64,000 bases of DNA from Nematostella vectensis (lineage: Eukaryota > Cnidaria > Anthozoa > Actiniaria > Edwardsiidae): contig NC_064048.1 of NCBI RefSeq assembly GCF_932526225.1, forward strand, positions 2,557,597-2,621,596. Reading direction: 5' to 3'. The notes below the pieces were generated by a model that saw only the letters and a program-made list of their open reading frames with translations, made no database searches and was not told where the DNA came from. Numbering within the stretch: position 1 is the stretch's first letter; each line of letters opens with the position of its first letter. The position numbers were made by a program, and so were the translations under genes. Of the stretch, positions 1 to 12,032 are shown piece by piece.

Positions 1-123
1 ACAATCGTGCCTTGTTACCACCTCACCGACATCCATAAACCCCTTTCATGATGCGTGTCCCACGGCGCCATCCATACATCCATTAAGATCAACGACCGCT
101 CTTTACCTTCCTACATGGCCCCG

Positions 124-461
124 ACAGTGCTGAAAAACGCAAGACTAGTTCCAGTACCGCGCGGTTAAACCAACCTTTTTGTTTTAAAATGGCGGCTTTT
201 TACCGGCGAACCATCACATTATGGCGAATGCTAAGAAAACTAGCGCAAAGCTAAGGCTATAATTTTCTTTATGACTCCCTCATTATCAAACAAATCTGTC
301 ATTTTTTGTACAGTATGTTTTTAATGCTGTACAGTAAGTCAAAACAGCGACCGAAGTCAGCCTTTCGTCAGCCTCACTCTTCACTCGAACGATTCAAAAC
401 ATTGAGATTTTGTTTGTTTTCGCCAGAACACGCGCATGCGTATGCATTATTCAGCACTGTC
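124..461. mobile_element. Non-autonomous DNA element with acagtgctgaa termini, copy 1
   Basis: The left end reads acagtgctgaa and the right end ttcagcactgt, so the two ends are inverted repeats. A second full-length copy in the same orientation lies at 41498-41837, with the same ends and high identity inside. Both copies contain the string gtaccgcgcggtt and a segment reading aaaatggcggctttttac. No transposase is encoded, so this is a short non-autonomous DNA transposon. No clean target-site duplication was identified. Confidence 0.7.
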
Positions 462-3400
462 CATGGCTTCTTATTCAACTTTTTAGGATCATTTTGGCTC
501 TTTTCACACGAAGCGATTTTCACCTACGACCGGTACGACTTTTTTGTAGCATTTCGTACTAGGTACCATTCACACGCGCACTATTGTCGTATACGATTCG
601 CGTGTCGTAGATAAAAGTCACAGGGGAATTTACACGGCGCGTCTTGAAGCTCTTTTAAGTCGCATACTTCAATACGTAGGTCAAAACTGTGTTGTGTAAA
701 TGAGCCATCGGCTAATTCAAGCGCGTAAACATGAACAAGATATTTTCAATCTAATATCGTCAATACTATCGTTTCAGAATTCATTCGTAGATTGTTATTT
801 TGAAGCTTAATAAACCGTTGTCTTTTCAATGATGAACAGTTACAAAGGAGTAGTCACGGCCACCCTACTTCCAACACCCCCTCCCCCCCCCCCCCCCCCC
901 CACTAATACGCTAATTTTCGATCGACATGGTTTCATATCAAGAAAATTCAGCCAAAAATTGTCGATTTTGTTAAACGCGGTCATTTCCGTATAAGGAAAC
1001 TAATATATTCCTTATTTCGAAAAACTGCATGATTATTGTAATTTTTAAAGTTCATGAAACCTTTCACCTATATTAATCTAGCCAAAACAAAGCATAGATA
1101 AACTTTCAAATTCTGAAAAGGGAATTGAATTTGATTGAAATTTAAATTTTCTACAGATCTTTGAAAATTTTCCTGGCCGCGAGAAAGGAGATTGAATCGA
1201 GTGAATAATTCCAAGTTTTGGCGGGAAAATCTGAAACAACGTATATTCCTTAAATCCGTTAAAATTCAGAGACGGAAATACCACAAAATATTGGCGAAGT
1301 GTTTTCTATTGCAATGCTTCCCACAATAAAGCGAAGAATAATTTAAAGTCGAGAATTGTATGCGAAAAAAGAAAATATCGTTTTGTTGTAGGTTTCAAAA
1401 ACAGCGCGCGCTCGTGAGAATGTCGTCATTCTTGATTGCAAATGCAGCGCGCGCGCACAGTGCAAAAACAATTCAAAGACTACTGCTAAATTTTGCAGAT
1501 TTGTTTCCTGAAGTTAAATAATCATTTGACTACCAGGTTGAGATATAAAGATGACGGTTATAAAGTTGTAACCACAAAACGTTCTTCAGCAATAACTAAG
1601 CAGACACAGTCTACGGAACAGATGCTCATTTGAATAAGCCACTGTCCGGCGTCCTCGATTCCATGCGACGCCATTTTCTGCCATTTGTCATGACAACAGC
1701 CCACGCTCTGACGAAGGCGATGTTTTGCGAAGTTTTATTACATTTATAACATTAGATAGTATGCTCGCCTGTTATACTTTTTAAACAAAAAAATATCATG
1801 ACAATAAAGTATTTGTAAAACAGCCTTCTAACTCAAACCCCCAAATGCACTGTTCGGTCGCATTTCTCCTCAGAAGCTCTCCTCCACCATATCTATATTT
1901 TTAGTGCGTTTCCTGAAAAAAATTTAAACAAGAGACCATGATGTAAGAGAACGAATCTCCCATATTAGGGTATGTTCCAATGATGACGTCCATGAAAGCT
2001 ATTTTTAGAACAAGCAGTTATTTTTAGATACGCCTGTGATTGGTTAGCGCTCACGTTTCCTAGCAACATTCTTACGCGCAATCACATCTTGAGCAATGTG
2101 ATCCGGCAAAGGTTGTTTCGGAAATCTTTTTGACCGAAAATACCTTCCTTTTTTACGATCGCTGTAAAAATGATCTTCCATAGAGTACGCTGGAGCCAAT
2201 CAACCGTTTCTGGGAGATTGAAAAGCATAAAGTGCGGGATTTTAGGCTCTGGGATCAACTTCCCCAGTAAAAGTTTTCACTGCTGATTCGCAAATTACTT
2301 ATAACACAACAATCAATCATAAATCTGTGTTTACAAAAAAACAGTTCTCTTCCAATTCCCTTTTAATGAAAAAGATACATCCAGAACTTAATACCATTAT
2401 ATTCACACCGATATTACAAATAAAAGATTTCAAGTCTTTATAATGAAGTAGATCTTATTCCAGTGACAAGGGTTTCTTGAGTGACATGATTTCTGAACAT
2501 TTGCGTGAAAAATTCATTCATCTAAAAATTTTATAGATCAAAGAAAAATAAAGGCCTTCTTGTAATAAAATACATAACATAGACTCTGAGAATGCCTAGG
2601 TATTCCATCTCACCGAATTGCAGAGAATAATAACTTTTTAGGAGTCTTCACGATGCATCTTGAATGAACTCAAAATTCACCGTCTCCCCGACGTCTTCCC
2701 GTTCAATTTTATAGGGTCCATACAAACCACATACCATTTGGAAGATGAAAATAAAAGAATTGACAAAGTCTATCAACACTGAAAGGTTATATGGACTTTA
2801 AAGTTACCGTACCGCAGGTGCTTCGTAAACTTTATGTCTTGTAACCAGAAGAGAAAAACAGTGACTGTGACCATCTGTGGTCAATGGAGAAGGTATCTGA
2901 AAAGAAACTAAGAGTCCTCGGTACCAGTCCCCCAAAACGACAACGTTTTCTTCATATGCGACCCGTTCCTGATAAAGATCTAATGCGTTGTCTTGCAGGG
3001 AGAGTGTGGCGACAAATTGAAGGAATGTCTGGTGAGCACTGATGAGGAGGGAAGGGCAAAGTGCGTTATCGATTTCCAGAAATGCGTCTTTTCCCATGAT
3101 CCTTCGCACAAGCCATTCATGGTAAATGACTTAAGATAATCAAAACTTGTAGAAAGCCTTGAGATCCGAATTGTGCGACAATAATGTTTCGGTTTTATTT
3201 TGGAACGCTTAAAATTATATATGGATACTGATATTTTCCACAATAACGATCAAATCAAAACACCCCAAAAATCCCGTTCGTAAGCAAGAGTATTGAATAT
3301 GGTCCACCAAAAACAGGCACAGGCACTTCCGGCCCTACAGAGTATTTGATGGAACTTCCACAATAATATTTTTAATAGAATCAAGATAACAATGTCATGC

Positions 3401-3487
3401 ATATCAGATCTAGTGTCTTTGAAATACCAAAATCTGTGACATGCCAACGTCATGGACATTTAGTAGTTACAAAAAGCTCCCTGATAT
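462..3487. other. Intergenic DNA with repeat debris, no gene recognised
   Basis: No open frame here looks like a conserved protein except the fragment at 2804-3109. A poly-C tract lies at about 884-901. The stretch 905-1045 is the reverse complement of sequence at about 52028-52165, and 2797-2959 is the reverse complement of about 51870-52020. The two blocks therefore belong to one dispersed repeat that is contiguous near 52 kb and split here. Confidence 0.5.
2804..3109 (-). pseudogene. Conserved coding-like fragment of a dispersed repeat
   Basis: This is a 101-codon open frame on the minus strand. Its C-terminal half (EENVVVL, DWYRGLLVSFQI, DGHSHCF, YEAPAVR) recurs with substitutions in a frame at 51815-52030 on the plus strand. 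The two copies are also similar at DNA level, so the conservation may only reflect a common repeat. I do not recognise the protein family. There is no convincing start, splice context or downstream exon. It is most likely a relic of a transposable-element coding region or a duplicated gene fragment. Confidence 0.3.
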
Positions 3488-6105
3488 TGGAAGGGTAGGG
3501 GCACACGATACAGGGACATACAACTGTGGAGGGGAAGGGTAGGGGCACACGATACAAGGACATACAACTGTGGAGGGGAAGGGTAGGGGCACACGATACA
3601 GGGACATACAACTGTGGAGGGGAAGGGTAGGGGCACACGATACAGGGACATACAACTGTGGAGGGGAAGGGTAGGGGCTCACGATACAGGGACATACAAC
3701 TGTGGAGGGGAAGGGTAGGGGCACACGATACAGGGACATACAACTGTGGAGGGGAAGGGTAGGGGCTCACGATACAGGGACATACAACTGTGGAGGGGAA
3801 GGGTAGGGGCACACGATACAGGGACATACAACTGTGGAGGGGAAGGGTAGGGGCACACGATACAGGGACATACAACTGTGGAGGGGAAGGGTAGGGGCAC
3901 ACGATACAGGGACATACAACTGTGGAGGGGAAGGGTAGGGGCTCACGATACAGGGACATACAACTGTGGAGGGGAAGGGTAGGGGCACACGATACAGGGA
4001 CATACAACTGTGGAGGGGAAGGGTAGGGGCTCACGATACAGGGACATACAACTGTGGAGGGGAAGGGTAGGGGCACACGATACAGGGACATACAACTGTG
4101 GAGGGGAAGGGTAGGGGCACACGATACAGGGACATACAACTGTGGAGGGGAAGGGTAGGGGCACACGATACAGGGACATACAACTGTGGAGGGGAAGGGT
4201 AGGGGCTCACGATACAGGGACATACAACTGTGGAGGGAAAGGGTAGGGGCACACGATACAGGGACATACAACTGTGGAGGGGAAGGGTAGGGGCACACGA
4301 TACAAGGACATACAACTGTGGGGGGGAAGGGTAGGGGCACACGATACAGGGACATACAACTGTGGAGGGGAAGGGTAGGGGCACACGATACAGGGACATA
4401 CAACTGTGGAGGGGAAGGGTAGGGGCACACGATACAGGGACATACAACTGTGGAGGGGAAGGGTAGGGGCACACGATACAGGGACATACAACTGTGGGGG
4501 GGAAGGGTAGGGGCACACGATACAGGGACATACAACTGTGGAGGGGAAGGGTAGGGGCACACGATACAGGGACATACAACTGTGGAGGGGAAGGGTAGGG
4601 GCACACGATACAGGGACATACAACTGTGGAGGGGAAGGGTAGGGGCACACGATACAGGGACATACAACTGTGGAGGGGAAGGGTAGGGGCACACGATACA
4701 GGGACATACAACTGTGGAGGGGAAGGGTAGGGGCACACGATACAGGGACATACAACTGTGGAGGGGAAGGGTAGGGGCACACGATACAGGGACATACAAC
4801 TGTGGAGGGGAAGGGTAGGGGCACACGATACAGGGACATACAACTGTGGAGGGGAAGGGTAGGGGCACACGATACAGGGACATACAACTGTGGAGGGGAA
4901 GGGTAGGGGCACACGATACAGGGACATACAACTGTGGGGGGGATGGGTAGGGACTCACGATACAGGGACATACAACTGTGGAGGGGAAGGGTAGGGGCAC
5001 ACGATACAGGGACATACAACTGTGGAGGGGAAGGGTAGGGTCTCGCGATACAGGGACATACAACTGTGGAGGGGAAGGGTAGGGGCACACGATACAGGGA
5101 CATACAACTGTGGAGGGGAAGGGTAGGGGCACACGATACAGGGACATACAACTGTGGAGGGGAAGGGTAGGGGCACACGATACAGGGACATACAACTGTG
5201 GAGGGGAAGGGTAGGGGCACACGATACAGGGACATACAACTGTGGAGGGGAAGGGTATGGGCACACGATACAGGGACATACAACTGTGGGGGGGAAGGGT
5301 AGGGGCACACGATACAGGGACATACAACTGTGGAGGGGAAGGGTAGGGGCACACGATACAGGGACATACAACTGTGGAGGGGAAGGGTAGGGGCACACGA
5401 TACAGGGACATACAACTGTGGAGGGGAAGGGTAGTGGCACACGATACAGGGACATCCAACTGTGGAGGGGAAGGGTAGGGGCACACGATACAGGGACATA
5501 CAACTGTGGAGGGGAAGGGTAGGGGCACACGATACAGGGACATACAACTGTGGAGGGGAAGGGTAGGGGCACACGATACAGGGACATACAACTGTGGAGG
5601 GGAAGGGTAGGGGCACACGATACAGGGACATACAACTGTGGGGGGGGGAGAAGGGTAGGGGCACACGATACAGGGACATACAACTGTGGAGGGGAAGGGT
5701 AGGGGCACACGATACAGGGACATACAACTGTGGAGGGGAAGGGTAGGGTCTCGCGATACAGGGATATACAACTGTGGAGGGGGGAGGGTAGGGGCACACG
5801 ATACAAGGACATACAACTGTGGGGGGGAAGGGTAGGGGCACACGATACAGGGACATAAAACTGTGGAGGGGGGGGAAGGGTAGGGGCTCACGATACAGGG
5901 ACATACAACTGTGGAGGAGAAGGGTAGGGGCACACGATACAAGGACATACAACTGTGGGGGGGGGAAGGGTAGGGGCTCACGATACAAGGACATACAACT
6001 GTGGGGGGGGGAAGGGTAGGGGCTCACGATACAAGGACATACAACTGTGGAGGGGAAGGGTAGAGGCACACGATACAGGGATATACAACTGTGAAGGGGA
6101 AGGGG
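3488..6105. repeat. 44-bp minisatellite, about 60 units
   Basis: The unit is 44 bp and on the plus strand contains ggggaagggtaggggcac, then acgatacagggacataca, then actgtgga. About 60 head-to-tail copies are present. The commonest variants are gcacacg against gctcacg and cagggac against caaggac. The distal end (5640-6105) is more diverged, with longer G runs. Because 44 is not a multiple of three and the minus strand of the unit has no stop codon, all three minus-strand frames stay open for hundreds of codons. These frames are artefacts of the repeat, not genes. Confidence 0.97.
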
Positions 6106-6908
6106 GGGGGGGGCACAGTTTCGCCTCTACTGGCCATGACCTTATAACTTTCATAAACGCGTAATTCTCACAGACTATAGTTGGTATCCTCGAAGACAGT
6201 TTTCTTTATAAATACAGTAACACTTGGGTTGGGTGGGGCAAGCACCAGGATTTTTGGCACATAACACGTTCGATTTATCTTTCTCATAGAAAAAGTGCAA
6301 GATTATTTCACAAGTATGCGTGGAGAAGGCTGGCAAGGATATGAAGAAGAGAATCGCTTGTAAAGTAGCATTCCTAAAGTGTGTCAAGGAACACAGGCCC
6401 GCCATCGATAACTAATACGTCATGGATTCAATAAACGATTTTATTGAGCTCACCTAACGCCCTGAATAAAACATATCAAGATATTGGTGTCAATTCTGTG
6501 TATGGTAACGAGATTCCTGAGTTTGACATTCATTTCTAACAAGGGCAAACAACTAGCCCCCCCCCCCCTTCCGAAACATGACATCGAAATTGCATTTCGT
6601 CTTTTTAATATGTTCTGTTGCCGAAAATATCCATTTTAAAAGTTGCTATTATCTGTTCCTTTTTCCCAGGAGGGACCAGGGGACCATTCCTTTTTCCTTG
6701 CCAGCATTGATTAGGATTTTTTTCCCAGCCAGCAGTGGTCAGGCATTTTAGCACATGAATAATTGCCCGTATAACCGATCGGGACGATGTTTTTCCCAAG
6801 CATCCGCTCCAGCGCCCCAAAAATTATATTCCAAGCACAACTAGTTCGACTCCACAAATTCGTCAGTAGAAACATTCGGTACGATTTTGCCCCCAGCAAC
6901 CGAGGGGT

Positions 6909-7021
6909 TACCCTGGTTATAGAGCCTCGAACTCGAACGTCTCTCTATTTAGAGGCCAGCGAGGTCTCATACCTCGCTGGCCACTAAATAGAGAGACGTT
7001 CGAGGCTCTGGGACCAGGGTA
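6909..7021. mobile_element. Foldback (MITE-like) element
   Basis: The arms are long imperfect inverted repeats. The left arm has gaacgtctctctatttagag and ggccagcgaggt; the right arm has acctcgctggcc and ctaaatagagagacgttcga. The loop is only a few bases, so the transcript would fold into a long hairpin. There is no coding potential. Confidence 0.65.
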
Positions 7022-7732
7022 CCGAGGGGTCTTCCCAGCCAGCCAAAAAACGGACTGCGAAACAGTATTTTGCAGATCCGTTTTGTGCCCTTGTTCTTAG
7101 CTTCTTGAATGATAGGAAAATATTTTAGACGAGTTTATAAACTGTTTCTCTAAGCAGTTTGCGATGACTTTGCGCCAGTCTAACCTTACAGCAAAATAAC
7201 AACATAAATATGATGCGCCTTCTGCTTGCACTTTTACGACTTTCGCTTGGCTGGGGCTGAAAATCATTAAACCCAAGGCCAGCTCCGCCGAAATCTCGAC
7301 AGCTTTTTTGTTTCAAAATTGCGACGGATGCTTATTACAAATTGCGAAAGGTATTACAAATTGCCACAGTACAGTTACGACCATGATAATAACACTTCGC
7401 GCACATCGGTCGGTTGCGTCCGTACGGTAAAATTAGCTTTGATTGAGTGCTATAATATGGAAACCAGACAGTCACAGAATGCAGTCAGTTATCTCAACTT
7501 AGCAAAGATTTATTATTTGCTTGGTATTTGAGTTTCTGAACAAATATTGCAGATACTGCGAACTAAGGTGTTTCCTTGTAATACTGGCCCTAATCTTGCA
7601 AAGTGTAAGGAAGAAAAATAGGCACTAACCCCCTGCTACGGCCCTGAAGTATCAAATGATTTTGAGCAAAGAAAGGACGAAAATATTACCACAGTTTGCT
7701 AATGGTAAAAAGCAGTTCCAAGTTTATTTAAC

Positions 7733-7912
7733 AAATTTCCCATAGTTTTCCGTTGTATGTACTCTTATACACCACGATATTCGTCACCTCATGATCAAAA
7801 TGTTGTGGAGTCACGAGGCGTGTAGCGCCAAGTAATTCCGCAGTAAATTTTGATCATGAGGTGACGAATAGTGTATACGTCGAGTACATACCACGTAAAA
7901 TTATGGGAAATT
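7733..7912. mobile_element. Foldback (MITE-like) element, about 180 bp
   Basis: The ends are the inverted pair acaaatttcccat and atgggaaatttgt. Inside them is a longer pair, ttcgtcacctcatgatcaaa on the left and its reverse complement on the right, around a loop of about 45 bp. This is typical of a non-autonomous DNA transposon with long terminal inverted repeats. No open frame of note. Confidence 0.65.
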
Positions 7913-9149
7913 TGTTTTCTACAGCACAAACAACGAAAACAGTATTTTGCAAAATCATAACAGCGCTCGCCCGTTTGAAATGGGGTGTTTTCTAGTGCGT
8001 GCACGAGAGCACGAAACAGGGGGTGTTTAAACACGAACGGGGGCTATAAAAGGGATCGCTCCGCCCCCTTTTATGCATACTAATCAGTATTCGATATGGC
8101 GGCTGGTAGCGTTATTAAAGGGCAGAAAGACAGCTCGAGTAAAGCATAATAAAAAAAACAACAGAAGTCGATCCATAAACAAGGAAGCAAGGCAACGGCC
8201 ATGGCAATGGTGGCGAAATCCTTTTAAAAACCGAAGACGAAGGTCGACTTAAGAAAATTAAGGATAAACAAAAAGATTGCAAATCCCGTCTTGGTTCATC
8301 AAAGGAAACCTCAGCGACACAGAAGTCCGATTTGCTTAAAGCTCTACTCACGAACCTCGAGTACTCAACAACTGATAACTTATGTATACTTATACAATGT
8401 GTTTGCGGTGACTCCATGAAGTGGATAAACTTACCAACTATGTCATCTGGAAGTCTGGTGAAATACTATGTAAAAATTAGGTAAGATGTTAGTGCATCTT
8501 TCTTCATAATTTTGAAATGTCATGTACGCTTATATAAACTACAATAGAATTATTATATTGTCTATACTGTTCAGAATGCTTCATGCCTAAAATCAACTGA
8601 TCACAGAGACAGTATGCTAGTGTTTGTGATGCAGCCCTGATATGATATGAAGATATTTGGCATAGACATGAAGGATTGATATATAGCTTCAAATTAAAAT
8701 GCCTCTCTTTGAATCATCGCCCGCGCCTCACCTCAACAATGTTCTAGTGTCCTGTGTAGGATTTAGGGTGGAGTATTCAGCTCATATCCACTTGAATAAG
8801 CAATACTACACTTGTTTTACTACACTTGTTATGTTTTATACAGTAGCTTTGCATATAAATGTCTTTAGCAGAGTGTGTGTACATCATCTTTATTATTAGA
8901 CATATAATTTTTTTTGGCTTTTTGCATGATGTCAGGGCACATCCCCCCTTGACAATTCATGGCTATGTGCTCCAGAAATCTAAATCTGAAATAGACAGCA
9001 ACCCATGTTAGGACATACTATCAAATAATAGCCTATCTCCATATGCCCAGGTTCCTAAAATGTGTATCTTATCTTTACAAAATACTTTTCATTATAATGC
9101 ATTACAACATATCTCCGTTTATGTACATATTTAATATACTAAATTGGTG

Positions 9150-9177
9150 CAAGAGACCATGATATCATGGTCTCTTG
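9150..9177. repeat. Perfect 28-bp palindrome
   Basis: The sequence caagagaccatgat is followed directly by its exact reverse complement. The same half-site occurs singly near 1930 (caagagaccatgat). It may be the tip of an element or a chance palindrome. Confidence 0.8.
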
Positions 9178-9915
9178 ATTGGTGTTATTTCTGTAGTTCA
9201 TGATACATCTTACCTATACAACTATTTTGTCTAACTATTCAATAACAAAGGCAACTCTAAATTTTCCTAACCATGCAGTATATTTTTCCATCATTGTGAA
9301 AACATCTTCAGTGGTACAGTGGTTACATACTTACATTCTTTTCTATTGTTTTCTATTGTGTTTCTATTGATATTATGTAGTTTATGCAGGACAATTGTAT
9401 GTGGGTTTCCTGTGTTACACGTCATGTGATATTTAGGGGAGTAAAGAGAGGCGTCGAAGCGACTTGTTGTGTTGTGCTCGCTCCGATTTCTTTAGGCCTT
9501 AGTGGCCCACAGATAAGACATATTCGATCTGCTGAAACTCAACAAAAACACTTGCCTCGCATCACAAATCACAAAGGATGACAAAATGGCGCGGCAGACA
9601 GAGGTTATCTTTAACTCTTATTCACTAACTAACTCAAAATGTTACAGCGACAGCAAAAAGTTGGTATTCATTATCTCATACCAGGGGTCAGGGGCGGATA
9701 CAGGGGGGGGGGGGGGGGTGGATTGGGTGGATATCCACCCCCATTTTTTAACACAAAAAAGTCACTTTGTTGAAGAAGGTACTGTCCATGTGCCATCGCC
9801 TGCTTGACTTTGCTGACAAGACAAATTAAATTCAGCTCGAAGTATTGTTAGATCAATGTGGATCGGCCCCTGCATACTACACTCCGTCGTCGTAATATCT
9901 TCTGTCTGCCCATAG

Positions 9916-10088
9916 AAAAAGCTAGAAAGCTGAAAGAGTGTTGGGCGAAGAATGGATGCAACAAGAGTGACAAGGGCAAGAACAGGAGGAAGACATGCAG
10001 AAAAGCTTTCAGGAAGAACACCAAGGGAGGCAAGAGAAATGACAATATCGAAGAGCCGGGAAAAAGCCAAAGAAACCGGCAATGTTGA
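9916..10088 (+). CDS. Lys/Cys-rich peptide exon (fragment A)
   Basis: A good 3' splice site (tcttctgtctgcccatag) precedes an open frame of about 56 codons that runs to a TGA at 10086-10088. The encoded peptide is very basic, with cysteines spaced as in KECWAKNGC, then RRKTCRKAF, and ends with a patch NDNIEE followed by a short tail. The same pattern appears in the frame at 10556-10679 (VCGKAFKKC, SDDIEE). The two are therefore diverged tandem duplicates of one coding exon. No exon with a signal peptide was found upstream. The family is unknown; a short secreted basic Cys-containing peptide is one possibility, without direct support. Confidence 0.4.
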
Positions 10089-10362
10089 GTCGCCGCTTCT
10101 TGTTTTATGTTTTAGGCAGCGTCAGATAATTAGCCCTTCTTTTCTTCCTTTTTTATTCATCTACACTCACCAAGATATTGTTTTTTATCACCTTTTCTTT
10201 TGACTTCACAACTTCCCGATCATTTCCGCGTACGAAGCCAGTAGAAAACAAGACGATTTGTAGCGTAGGACAAATAGTAGAACCCCGTTCGTTTACCCAT
10301 ATTTAGACGACCATTTTCATTTAGGTAGCTCGTCCAACCATCTACACAATACAAGCGACCTG

Positions 10363-10485
10363 AACAGGTGCGGGTCCAGAAAAAGATAAAATTCTGAACC
10401 TGTTAACAAAGCGCTGAGCACTGTCGCTGTAATTAACAGAATGTAGCTGATGTAAGATGTACATCTATCTGGACCCGCGCCTGTT
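10363..10485. mobile_element. Small foldback element between the two Lys/Cys-rich exons
   Basis: The inverted repeats aacaggtgcgggtccag and ctggacccgcgcctgtt (one mismatch) flank about 90 bp. It lies immediately upstream of fragment B and may have displaced that fragment's own splice acceptor, because no good acceptor remains just before it. Confidence 0.5.
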
Positions 10486-10555
10486 ACATGTCTGACTGCC
10501 CAATTTCCAAATTGTCTGATTCTCAACTTTTGCACATGTATATGTTTTGTGGTTA

Positions 10556-10679
10556 ACTGCGAAAGTGCGTGAGAAGCTTCAAAAAGTGCATCAAGCACGG
10601 CAAGAAGAAGGTTTGTGGGAAGGCTTTCAAAAAGTGTATCAACTCAAGCAAGAAAAGTGACGATATCGAGGAATTCTAA
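10556..10679 (+). CDS. Lys/Cys-rich peptide exon (fragment B) with poly(A) signal
   Basis: An open frame of about 40 codons ends with TAA at 10677-10679. It encodes a basic peptide with the pattern KCVRSFKKC, KKVCGKAFKKC and a terminal SDDIEEF. An AATAAA hexamer (10678-10683) overlaps the stop codon, as expected for the last exon of a compact gene. It is a paralogue of fragment A about 0.6 kb upstream. The upstream boundary is uncertain because a foldback element lies next to it. I do not recognise the family. Confidence 0.4.
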
Positions 10680-10683
10680 TAAA

Positions 10684-12026
10684 ACCTTCTGATATTTACA
10701 AATTATTTAAATCAGGTTTAACCATGAAACTCGTTAAGCGGAGCCAGCGCGGCCGTAGGTATAAGAAAATGGTATATAACTATGCGACTGAGTTTTTTTG
10801 GTCATCGCGCGGGAGCCCTGTGGTTCTGCCTCGCCTGCTCGCTCGCCTGTCTGCCCGCGCAAGCTATGTAACCACGCTTAGCTGACACGGTCGCCTTCAC
10901 TCGAGAAAAACACAAACTTCAAACAGTAGGAAAGTTATTTGAGAAACTCTATTACAGTCATGGATTGCTTGAATCAAAGAATCTACAATCTTCTCTGAGT
11001 CCACTGTCGAAGTTCGCCTGGTTAACACACGGCGGAAGATCGATTACACTACCGATTCACAACATGGCGACGAAAGAAAGACTACGAAAAAGTCTTTACA
11101 AAAAGCCTAAAATATAAGAAAGGACCCATGTCTAAAGACGGAGACATTGAAGACAATAAAAAGCAGCAAACTATGATTATAAATGTTGTTTTTCGCCGAC
11201 TGGAAACGAATGAAACGGTACGTTTTCAAATCGTATAAGTGAGGGGGGGTATAAATGACACAGAAGAAGCAAATAAGCTTCTCGTTCTTCTCCATGCGAG
11301 AAAAGCGCAGAAAAAAAAAAGAGAGGAAGAGAGCAAATTAGAAATGAGCGAGGATATTGATGACAAAGAATGAGCGCTTGTAGCATTAGAACGTTTTAAT
11401 GATTTCAAATATGGAACATAAGTATATAGCAGAAACCATGAAAAAATAGGGTATATACAGGTTTGCATTCCATAGATAAAACGTAGTTTAATGTGTATTC
11501 TGGACTCCTGGATTTTACATGCGAAATAACTGCCCCCGAGACTCGTTGAACCAAAAAGTCTGATTTGACACTTGGTCAAATTAGAAGAGACAACACACAA
11601 AGAAATCAGTGTCCCCCCCTTTTTAAAACTCACACACTTTCGACGCCCCCCCCCCCCCCCATTGTATCCTCACGCCCCCCTCGGGATAATAAATGACTTT
11701 CCCTTACTTTAGATACTTACTTTTTCGTCCATGTTCAGTTTAGACTATATGTTTTGTAGAGTTACTGTTTTAAAAAAAGAAATCTCTAAAATACGAATTG
11801 TTCGAACAAAACCAATTCCGCTTCTGCTATTTCTGTCCAAATCATAATTTCTCGTGACAATCTTATAGAACCTGTGCCAGACTAAAAGGCAAAAAGAGTA
11901 ATTTGGTGAGAACAATTAAGGTTAGTTTTGTAAATTCTTTCTTTTTGAGGGGTGAATAATATTTATTTATTTATTTTAGTTTTTTAAGACTCTGAACTTG
12001 GCGGTACATAAAATTCACTGAACTTG
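10684..12026. other. No gene recognised
   Basis: AT-rich DNA with short unconserved open frames and a poly-C tract at about 11647-11660. I see no splice-bounded coding exon. Confidence 0.45.
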
Positions 12027-12032
12027 TCAGGA

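Larger units (their letters stand above)
6106..9915. other. Intergenic DNA with foldback elements, no gene recognised
   Basis: Apart from the inverted-repeat elements listed separately (6909-7021, 7733-7912, 9150-9177) I see only short, unconserved open frames. Runs of C or G occur at about 6557-6568 and 9700-9718. The second sits in a copy of a repeat beginning caggggcggatacaggg. Confidence 0.5.

Noticed and set aside
3450..6069. Very long open frames of 843, 620 and 298 codons on the minus strand
   Set aside because: All are translations of the 44-bp minisatellite in different frames. The peptide repeats are fixed by the unit and change frame each copy; no gene structure is present.
3488..6105. 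CRISPR-like array
   Set aside because: Units are directly adjacent and identical throughout with no unique spacers, and the genome is eukaryotic.
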